Shown piece by piece: positions 12,001-18,600 of a stretch of DNA of 64,000 bases. The DNA is from Paenibacillus etheri. GTDB taxonomy: Bacteria; Bacillota; Bacilli; Paenibacillales; Paenibacillaceae. Under the pieces are notes generated by a model that was given only the letters and a program-made list of their open reading frames with translations, had not been told where the DNA came from and did no database searches. The translations under genes and the position numbers were made by a program. The DNA lies in NCBI RefSeq assembly GCF_001012825.1, contig NZ_LCZJ02000019.1, positions 567,427 to 631,426 of the forward strand, written 5' to 3'. Numbering within the stretch: the first letter of the stretch is position 1; the number at the start of each line of letters is the position of its first letter.

Positions 12001-12590
12001 TTCACTCGAGATATCGCATCTTCAATATCGAGTTCTCGGCGGTAATTCTCTGCTTTACTTGATGATTTCTCAAAATCTAGGTACAAGTCTCCAAAAGTTT
12101 GATAACTTCCTAAGCCTACATTCAAACCTGTAAGATTTTCATTCGCTTCTTTTTGTGCACCATTAATATCCCCCGCGCGAAGTTTAGCCCGGACACTCTC
12201 CAAATGATCTGCAGCACCATCACGATTACCGAAAGTATAAGGTGTTGAGGACTCTGCTTCATCCGTGGAAGGCCAATTATATATGAAAGAAGAACCTGGC
12301 CCACCGGACCATAACGTTTTCTCATTTAATTGAATACGTTCCTGTTCGATGCCACCAAAAACCATTCCTCCCATATGTCCATTGCCAATGGGAAGCGCTT
12401 CTGATTCCCAATCTATCGCCGGTTGCCGGTACCATAGTGATAATTTATTTTCAGGGGCGGCGGATAATCCCGCGATAGCGCTTACAGATTCTGCTTTAGC
12501 TATGGGAACAGATATAGGATGCTGAATAATTAAGCTCAATGATAAAGCGCTCACTGTCAAACGTTTAGCTAACGATCTGATTTTAAACAA
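1..12590 (-). CDS. SLH-anchored mega-glycosidase GH95-GH110-GH2 (C-terminus off window)
   Basis: The frame stays open from a TTG at 12590 (AGGAGGA ten bases upstream; the ATG at 12600 overlaps the ribosome site and meets a stop after five codons) to the window edge: 4196 residues plus about 140 missing, judged from the homologous neighbour. Order by residue: signal peptide 1-31; GH95 alpha-L-fucosidase/galactosidase about 47-815 with NVNIQMNYWP (N420, N422), SPEQ (E550) and QIDGNFG (D705); ricin-like beta-trefoil repeats 820-1100; galactose-binding-like sandwich 1112-1240; GH110 beta-helix 1242-1835 with D1549, D1572 and D1573; F5/8C (CBM32-like) 1856-1990; FIVAR; Big_2; GH2 2174-2827 with acid/base E2579 and nucleophile E2635; three F5/8C 2950-3350; a fifth F5/8C; FIVAR; three Big_2; Pro/Thr linker; conserved pre-SLH domain; first SLH. 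Secreted and bound to the secondary cell-wall polymer. Family calls and catalytic residues are from remembered motifs; the substrate is inferred. Confidence 0.9.
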   Translation of the reverse strand, partial: MFKIRSLAKRLTVSALSLSLIIQHPISVPIAKAESVSAIAGLSAAPENKLSLWYRQPAIDWESEALPIGNGHMGGMVFGGIEQERIQLNEKTLWSGGPGSSFIYNWPSTDEAESSTPYTFGNRDGAADHLESVRAKLRAGDINGAQKEANENLTGLNVGLGSYQTFGDLYLDFEKSSSKAENYRRELDIEDAISRVKYTQDGVEYTREYFVSYPDKVMVTRLTANQPGKLSLDVRPTSAQGGVVTASGNNINIRGNVLDNNLLYEANFRVLHQGGNITPGDGKIHAANVDSLTILTTMGTNYSNTYPTYRGNDPHNEEVAILDAAESKTYETLLENHKQDYKALFDRVKLDLGDSKPTIPTDELLATYEGTKSKALEVLFYQYGRYLLISSSRSGSLPANLQGVWNNSNRAPWSSDYHFNVNIQMNYWPAMVSNLSETMSPLIDYINSLRTPGRISSEKYYGIKDAWSIGVANNPFGYTSPGWDFNWGWSPASNAFISNNIWESYKFSGDIDLLKSRVYPILKETTQFWTQYLVEDTDGTLVSTPCYSPEQGTISTGCAYDQQLVQDLFTNYLEASITLKVDSDFREEVQTKLNQLSPIKIGKYGQIQEWKEDIDDPNNKHRHLSQLIALFPGKQINKNTPELLKAAKVSLEHRGDEGTGWSKANKINMWARAQDGTHAHTILEGQLTGSTLNNLFDTHPPFQIDGNFGATSGMSEMLLQSHLDNIDILPALPASWPEGSYSGLVARGGFEVSVNWNHSRATNISVKSNKGNRAVVTYPNIAGASVMNQAGQNVKHSIDNNNQISFDTQIGDVYTIGSIPLQDGHLYNMKMKNSGHLLDIEGASVQEQAAVVQMPAVSLASSQQWYVESVSDGYYKVTNNTSKKVIAVLDSSMTDGAKLVQQTYTSDTSYNDEWRLVDKGSGYYQLVNRGSGKALTASTTSTETGTQLIQSSITDSDEQLLKIDPASDPFDQQKFNLTVQHSNLRMDVNEDSKSDGAAIIQWSESAGQNQQWMFMKTNPGYYKITSMSSSKALTVENASTSDGAGIIQATYTDDATHNDEWSVVDAGDGYYQLKNRASGKVIEIPDNSVSSGEQFVQNKADTGSNQKFAFSLDRTVNDNATGSGSDQFVYGAGWDYSSSEAGAFSRDNHYSNKAGSYALLRFTGSKVQIYGAKNDNQGIVAFSIDDGPEQLVDTYASSRLDQQLLFESSEMLNQEHVLKIRVTDQKNANANNTYISVDRADIQSRVVKGVGNSKDYFKQTTEAINGVNHSVITLNYKGEDAGDAVRAAIEAAKTAQKPVILDFPTETYHFKASTAKQVQYFISNTTTKEQTPNSTRKVGLLFKDIDDLTIRGNDSTLLFHGVMTPIVFDHATNIKVNGINIDFNRPVVSEMTVTEVGNNYMKASIHPDSWYSILNNQLVWFGEENWTENGTQNVKAVQEYNPVTKQTWRVDNPLDGTTSAQDLGKREVQFNFNNSPKMTVGHTYQLRDTARREQGALIYRSKNIAWSDVNFYAAPGLGIVSQYSEDVAFDNLNFAPKTGSGRTNASMADFLQVSGSKGDIQVSNSYFAGAHDDAINIHGTHLQIVQVTSSNQVKVQFMHPESWGFDAFAIGDTIEYINKSTLLSKESAVVTDVTRVNDTQIVLTLDKTVPSSVTANEYVVENATWTPNVTIKNSTFETIPTRGILVTTRGPVRIENNTFNGMQMSAILIADDANSWYESGMVKDVLIRNNTFNNNGNAVISVEPSTSLTNPDKTVHSHIVIDGNQFNKEGGNSAIYAKSADGLTFTNNTANQGGFELAFDASKAVTITGNTFAESNVDKKINFNRMIAGTESIDESQGFVVTRTNDYTPAESDPSEIPQNEMTAKSTSHHSGDEAGNAIDGDPSTIWHTEWDPMAELPQSITLDLGKPRMISKLKYLPRQNGSQNGNITSYELSTSLDGTSFTQFANGSWGDDSNEKTAQFTPVTSRYLKLTTTAGHGDLASAAELNVSKDASDGQYQEIAELITNAQGKHDSAVEGIGKGQYPAGSKQTLQTAITEAKKAVNSSSITPQQLQKTLNSLNAALQTFESLIITDPNGKSIKITTESNRINVKGGSLSLEAVVLPVDQPITWAVYEVDGTATEKALIDQSGKLTAVKDGSVKVVATVTDDSSLSDEKVIIITGQNDDQNPSTDPTNREELNFNTGWLFKREDVSGAQELTFDDSGWEGVNLPHSVRLEPKINGGINQSYQGLASYRRHFSLDNSYTGKKLFIEFEGAMTNAEVWINGTYLGIHHGGYTPFTFDITKYVQLGDATNVITVKLDNRDDPQTPPGKPQSGLDFAYFGGLYRDVKLHVMDNLHVTDAIYANKVADGGIFVTYPQVSKDEATVQVKTNIINENASAKNTSVKTTIVDSNNQVVATMMSDAQNIGAGNDHTFVQSTKISNPKLWHPDHPNLYTVYTSVNDGITFVDSYKTRIGIRRIQFTPDQGFLINGEKLMLYGANRHQEYLYVGNAMPNSGQYRDAKQLREGGFNTVRTGHYPQDPSFLDAADELGLTVISPTPGWQFFGDSVFEERSYQAIRDMVRRDRNHPSIIMWESSLNETDYSLEYAQNAHKATHEEYPGDQTYTSAEYGFKGKEVYDVNYKELDSALKPLFTREWGDDWSESATSLTGYRSVRKVGETDMINSTLLRQKALNGEGYFDWAGLNANPRIAGHTVWSFSDNNRGMDTDPAYAGLVDLDRYPKFNYHFFQSQRDPGLKLSGVDSGPMVFIANYWTPSSSRNVTVASNTEQIKLYLNNKLIDTQNPDSGFKHVAHPTFTFNNVPWAAGSLRADGLIGGVVVASHTVNTPGQPHHLNVEYDTKGKGLVADGSDLVMAYITVRDADNNIVPTNSVSVSLNLSGPGGLVGNGVTRTFANPVAVEGGIAAAFVQSSRTPGTLKLTARANGLVAGIAEITSEASQSVFVPGGSDGGEHWFEGENVALNKSITTSSEQSENPGSNGNDGNETTGWTAASSDPGQWWEVDLGSVFNITGSEIVWASGNSYNQYKIEVSEDQGNWTTILDNTQNKTATSRQRDKLSANARYVRIIVTGVQTGQASFNELKVFGVAPFQNQATQHPELVNVALNKSVSASSSANGNEPSMANDGINASWWEANSSAPAWWQVDLGASYNLVGSKILWGRDNMHYTYRIEVSSNGTEWSQVAGRTASGQDMNPDNYTAAGVRYVRVTVDSLAGGSGTEKPAFKEIQVYSAPHNIALNKPVTADSSQWNNPAEAGNDGNESSRWSADDGNTGHWYKVDLGAIYDLSGTRVKWEMDNRNYGYQIEVSDDDVKWTTITKKSSSSQVQFDYFNTRARYVRIQVTDMSDGWASFWEFDVYGAVPVDTSLIPQSQMTATATSEETSGENNDASQAIDGNPSTIWHTKWDLSNPLPQSITLNLGNTHVISKLKYLPRQNGAQNGNITSYEILTSLDGENFTPVTGGSWDDDSTEKIAEFAPVASRYLKLTAIAGHGGLASAAEINIMKNEMDEDYQALQALITSVQSKHDSAVEGNEEGQYPEGSKLTLQKAIDQAKDVRDSISVTQQQLQQAVKDLNAALQVMEDSIHNHVKVQSITITSESSVITTKKGTLQLGAAVLPTHANKSVTWAVYEVDGITVTDKATIELSGLLTAVKDGTVKVVATATDGSNVQGELAITISGQSDIIDPGTDPVNVEKINISSSADVSTITTKSGSLQLGATVLPANATNKSVTWAVYGADSVSATDLATINLSGLLTAVKDGTVKVVATATDGSNVQGELSITISGQLDIIDPGTDPVDVEKINITSSGDVSTITTKNGTLQFGANVLPENATNKSVIWTVFGADGVTPTDQAIINSSGLLKAVKNGVVRVVATSVGNPSVYGIKEITISGQDDSTDPGTGPGTGVDPGSPTTPTIPTITPTPTTSPTKEDPHRYVPTEKELESKTAQNGSLSLTVNIDRETLAKKLEALYKTTESPNLNIEIPGVNAWNTVHLPLDVLYNSLKANKDTIITLSSHLGSYELPLSNLNREELEKTGKVSGSTLIIRMDNMTSQHEQKFEQSIVEKGMKRVSNIIAFKAILKSNDKEEELQRLGNTFITRVINLDGVIQDPLSATAVIFDPVTGVMRFVPSVFTVKNGKTEVSIFSQANGLYAIVQNKKTFDDMIGHWAQKDVETLASKLIINGMTDQAFAPAGQVTRAQFAALLV

Positions 12591-12627
12591 GAGTATTCAT
12601 TCCTCCTAATATAACTAGTGATAATCA

Positions 12628-12667
12628 TTGTGCTCGGTTCACTGTTTAGTGTGAGCCGAGCACAATT
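12628..12667 (-). terminator. Intergenic hairpin between the two SLH megagenes
   Basis: A long inverted repeat (attgtgctcgg paired with ccgagcacaat, plus inner TCAC/GTGA pairing) lies just after the stop of the GH30-GH43 gene and before the next ribosome site. There is no clear T-run, so it may be a weak terminator or an mRNA-processing hairpin that sets different levels of the two proteins. Confidence 0.55.
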
Positions 12668-12680
12668 GTTAATCATTCAT

Positions 12681-15600
12681 TTAGTTAATGAATTTTAAAA
12701 ACTGCAAAATTTGTTTAATCATTACAGCAGCTTCAGCACGTGTAGCTGCATCTTGTGGAGCAAAGGTTGTGTCTGTTTTACCTTTAATTAATCCTTTGCT
12801 AACCGCTTCTGTTACTGCTTGCGCAGCATAATCAGAGATCCGGTTCTGATCAGCAAATGGAGTATGGGTTTGAGGTTCTGCTTTATGATCTCCTTGAACA
12901 AGCCCAACAGCGTTCATGATCATCACAACCATTTGCTCTCGTGTAATCCGTGCATCCGGACTGAATTTACCCTCACCAACGCCTTTAATCAAACCAAGTT
13001 TCGCTGCCGTATTCACATCCTGTGCATACCACGCAGTTGTACTAACATCTGCAAACATATTTGTTACCGACTCCGTCGATAACCCCAGTCCTCTTACCAG
13101 TAGTGCCGCAAATTGAGCACGTGTAACTTGGCCTGCTGGTGCAAACGTCCGATCTGTCATTCCGTTTATGATCAGTTTAGAGGCTAAGATCTCCACATCC
13201 TTTTGCGCCCAATGTCCAATCATATCGTCAAAGGTTTTCTTGTTCTGAACGATTGCGTATAAGCTATTTGCTTGACCGAATATCGAAACTTCAGTTTTGC
13301 CGTTCTTCACATTAAACACTGATGGCACGAAGCGTATTTGACCTGTGATCGGATCGAATATAACAGCGGTCGCAGACGATGGATCTTGAATAACACCATC
13401 CATATTTACTACACGTGTCATAAACATATTGCCGAAACGTTGAAGCTCTTCTTTTTTATCATGCGATTTAAGAATGACTTTGTACGCTATGATGTCGCTT
13501 ACTCGCTTCATTCCTTTTTCTACTATGGATTGTTCAAACTTCTGTTCATGCTGTGAAGTCATATTATCCATTCGAATGATTAAGGTTGCACCCGCAACTT
13601 TAGCCGCTTTCTCAAGTTCTTCACGATTCAGATTGGAAAGCGGAAGTTCATAACTGCCTAAATGGCTACTTAATGTTATGATTGTGTCCTTATTCGCTTT
13701 CAAGCTGTTGTACAAGACATCCAGTGGAAGATTGACTTCATTCCATGAATTCGCTCCTGGAATCTCGATATTGAGATTAGGGTTTCCTGTAGTTTTGTTA
13801 AGTGCTTCTAATTTCTTCGCTAAAGCTTCCTTATCAATATTAATGGTCAGGCTTGTTGTTCCGTTCTGTGCAGTTTCACTTTGCAGTTCTTTACCAGTTG
13901 GCACATAACGATGTGGATCTTCTTGTGTAGGAGAGGTCGTTGGTGTAGGTGTAGGGTTCGTTGGTGTCGTTGGGTTGCCTGGATTTGTGCCTGGATTATT
14001 TGTTCCTGGGTCTGGAGTAGGCTCTGGAGTAGGCTCTGGACTGTCAGTTTGACCGCTTATTGTAATCTCTTTTATCCCGTAAACTGTGGCGTTATCAACG
14101 GATGTAGCAATGACTTTCACAATGCCGTTCTTCGCAGCCGTTAACAACCCATTTGTATTGATGATTGCTATATCTGTTGGAGTTATTCCATCCGCACCAT
14201 AGACCGCCCACGTAACGGATTTGTTCGTAGCATCAACTGGTAGGACCTCCGCCTGTAACTGAAGAGTTCCTTTCTTCACGTCAATGGATGACGAAACGCT
14301 AGTGATTGAGATGGACTCTACTTTAACATGTTGATTCTTTGAAGCCTCGAATACTTCAATTGCTGAATTCAAGTTAGTTGTTGCTTGCTCTAACTCCTGC
14401 TGGGTAGTGGAATTATTATCAACTACTTGCTGTGCCTCCAAGATCGAAGCCAACAATTCCTGTTTCGAGCCAATTGGATACTGCCCAACAGCCGTTCCTT
14501 CCACAGCTAAACCATAAATAGATTTAGCATCTGCAACACGTGCTGCAAGCTGTGCTCTATAAACATCATCGCTTACGATTACATTCGCTACAGCTGGTAT
14601 TAAGCTGCCATCTACCGCTCCACTCACGCTAAAGCTACCCTCTTCAGCATACAGTGAAGGATCAATAATATCCCATACAACTGATTTGTCTTGGGTTGTT
14701 CCATCATTGTAAACAGCCGTTACGACTGTTGGCAGTACTGGTGGAGTTCCGGTCACCGTAGCTACATTGACTGGCATGATATTTGTAATCACTGGTGCAG
14801 CTACAGGCACCCATTTCGCATACAGTGTAATATCATTTGTTGGGACCGTATCAACAGTGAAATCCCATACGGTACTTAGTGCTTCGTCTTTATACCAATT
14901 TACAAACTTAAATCCTTTTAGAGTCGGTTCTGCAGGTGCAGTAATTTTCGTTCCGACTTCAGCCCCATATAAGGAAGAAATCGAACTTCCTCCATTACTG
15001 TTGAAGTTAATAGTTGTACCGATATTCAGTTGGGAAGTTTTCCACTCATCATGCCAACTTATCGCAACTCTGCGATTCTCGTTATCGAGTTCAAGCGGAA
15101 GCCAAACATATCTGGAATCACTCAAATTATTCGGGTACCAACGATCGGCCATAAAGATAAATTTGTTCGGTACGAGAGTGCCATTACCATCCCGATATGG
15201 TAGTACAAATGTGCTTTGACTTCTGAAGGTATCTCTACTGTCATTAACCATAGGATTGCCTTTATTTTCCCACGGTCCAAACATTCCCTCAGTGGAGACG
15301 CGGTATTGGGCTTCGTTAGGATCCCAACCGGACAAACCGGACGTAATCATATAATAGACTCCGTCTTGCTTAAAGATCGTTGGTGCTTCTCTCCAATCTT
15401 TAAACGCTCTCACATAGTGAGTCCCTTCTAAGGATTCACCCTTCTCATTCTGGGCTGGACCTGTATAATCATCGTTCAACATCATGATTATCGTCGTAGC
15501 ATTTTCTTCGGAAGAATAAACCAAGTAGGCTTTATCATGCGTCGCTTCATTACCATCATCATCAACATACACTGTCATATCTCGAAGCATTCCTTCATTG

Positions 15601-18600
15601 CCATGTTCGTCACCTACATTTGGCAAACGGGATGTGCTGAGATATTTAAACGGTCCAGTTGGCGAATCGCTGACGGCAACACCGCCTTCTGCTGTCCAAT
15701 ATTCGCCAGCAATCGGTCCGTCCTGATGCCACCACATCACATATTTGTCGGTTTTCTTGTTGTAGACCACTTTTGGACGCTCGACAACTTTATCCCAGTT
15801 GAAATCTTTATACATCTTTTGCTTATCTTTGTTCGAATAATTCGCATACAGCGCATTTAACTCAGCGATTCGTTCCGGTGAATTATGTTTGCTGAGCGTA
15901 TTGTTCGGCGCTTTCATGTTACCTGTGTAATCTTCATCTTTACTTTTTATTTCTACTTTCCTATTCGGATCGTATGGTACCCCGCTATTCTTGTACGTTT
16001 CAGAATTTTCATCCAGATATAATGGCATGCCCTCTCCAGCCAGTACTTCCTTTACGCCAAGTTGAGGGTTATTGAAGACAGGCAATACGATGCCTTCATT
16101 TTGCCATGTGTACAAATCTTTGGACGAATATGCGTGAACGCCAGTAGGAAGATAACCTTCCGTCTTGTCTTCACCGTACCAGTAATATGTCTTGTTCTTC
16201 TCGTTAAACAGAATGCCTCCGCCATGTGCTTGAATCGGCACGCCTTCCGTATCCAGCCATACCTCACCGCTCTTAATGGAGCTTCTGTTATTTACAGTCA
16301 AATAGAGGTTGTATAAATCCTTTATATGCTTGGTGTAATACGTAATGCTTTCTTCGGTTAAATCGCTGAGATTACCAATCGTTGTAATTTGCTTTTCAAT
16401 CGCATCTTTCACTTTGGGACTAATGTCTGACAGTGTAAGCAATTGATCGATCGCTGCTTGTAGTTTACTAGTATCAAAAGTCGCTGTTTGTTTCTGACTA
16501 ACTGCAATTTCTGCTGCGCTAAGTGTGTTACCGTCACCGCCAGTAGTTATAGCCTGAATCGCGATATAACGAGCATCAACGGATTTGAACGTTGCGGATT
16601 GAACACTCGTGTCATAGTCATCAAAAGAGCCATTTGCTGCAAATTTGAAATTCTCGTCCAAATAAGCTTGCGTACCGTCAGCAGGTGAATTCTCCAGGTT
16701 CGCATCGCTGTAATAGATTTTGAATTGTTTGATGCGGCCGTTTGCCTTGTCTTGTCTTGGTGTAACAAGCACCTTACCAACGTCACGCATGCTCTCACCC
16801 AGATCTACAACGATATAATCGCCAGATTTATACTTCACTCCATTCTTGTCCCAGTTCGATTCGAAGTAGGTATAAATGTCATTATCCACCATTAGATTAG
16901 CTGGATTTCCGTGATAGGCTTCTGGTGTATAGAAAAGGCTCATTCCCTTAATATTTGGATCACTATTTTGAATATTAGATATTTCAGTTACTATACGGCT
17001 GGCAAATTTTACGATCTCTTCTTGTGTCGCTGTTGCGCTTTTTAGCAGAGTATCAGCTTGAATAAGGATCGCGTTCAGATTCTTAAAGTAAGACTCATCT
17101 TTCCCAGAATCTGTTTTGAATTTCTCTGCAGCTTGAATCGCGCTGTCTAAGCTGGAGAAATCTACTTCATATCCCTGCTTGTTAAAAATATTGATTTCTG
17201 CAGCCGATGCATATTGTTTGCCTGCATCGCTTCTCGATTCTAGTGCGGTAAATCTAACATATTTAGCACCCTGTGCATTAAAGGTTGCTGTTTTCTCTGT
17301 CTTATCGGCATTCCAAGTTCCTTCTGCGACTACTTTGGTGAAATCTGTACCGTCTTCACTTACTGAAACTTCGAACTTGGTGATTACACCATTCCAGTCT
17401 GAATCCTGCCGCGGCAAATATTGAAGTTTATAGATACCGTCATATGACTTGCCGAGATCGTACGTAATGTTGTGCGGAAGTGGCGAATACTCGTTGTTAT
17501 ATGCACTATGCCATTTAGTTCCGGCATCGCCATCAATTGTTTTCTCCGGACCATCTTCAGATGCAGAATTGTCAGACGTTGCCTTCATCTGGATTTGTGG
17601 GATAAGTCCTTGGCCTAGAACGCTATATTCGACATTCAGCTTGTAAAGGATTTGTGTGATCTCTTCCTGTGTTGCTAAAGTGTTCGCTTGAACCACTCTG
17701 GCTTCATTCACCAAATCTTGCAAATCAGATACATTTGCGTTATTAGCTGAAATATAGTTTTCTGCTCTAGAAATTGCATTAACGAGTAAAGTCGTATCAA
17801 CTGTGAAATTGGACTTTCTCATAATATTTATCTCTGCAGCCGATGCGTACTGTGCTCCAGACCCATTACTTTCATCGACCTTTAGCTTTACAAATTTTGC
17901 TTTCTGCGAATTGAACGTTGCAGTTTTTTCAGATTTATCGTTCTTCCAGGTTCCTTTCGCAACCGGTGTGAACACGTTGCCATCCGAGCTGACTTCAATC
18001 GTAAATTTCGTAATGATTCCGTTCCAATCTTTATCTTGCCTTGGTAAATAACTCAGCTTGTTGACATCATCGTAGTGGGCTCCAAGATCATAGGTGATCG
18101 AATGCGGCCCTCCATCATAAGGGTCCCATGAAGTATGCCAGTTCGTCCATTGATCACCATCCAATGATCTCTCTGCTGCTTCACCAGATTGAGCACTACT
18201 TGCAGTTACGGTCATATCGCTCTGAGGAATAAGTGAGTTTCCTTTAAAGGAAGCACCATCTATTACGAAGGTTGTAATGGACTTTGCTCCAACAGAAGTT
18301 TGCAACATTTTATCCAGAACAGGAACTTTCGCTTTCTGAACAACGTTTTCAGTCGTGGAAGAGACATAAGGCGTTGCATCTCCAGTGACTGTATCAAACT
18401 GTGATAAGTCTAAAGAAATATTTTGACTAGTTATGTTTGGATTTCTATATACAACATGAATTTTGTTAGTATTTGGATCATAAGCAGCCAACGTGTTATC
18501 GTCGTTATCCCCTATGAAGCTTGCACCCTGCGGAATAAACTTACTGAATTGCTGCATGGCGTAATACTTCTTTGTGTACCACCATTCTTGCGTGTCGAAA

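Noticed and set aside
12122-12325. Separate 67-codon minus-strand gene inside the GH95 region
   Set aside because: It lies in another frame of the GH95 coding sequence and has no ribosome site.
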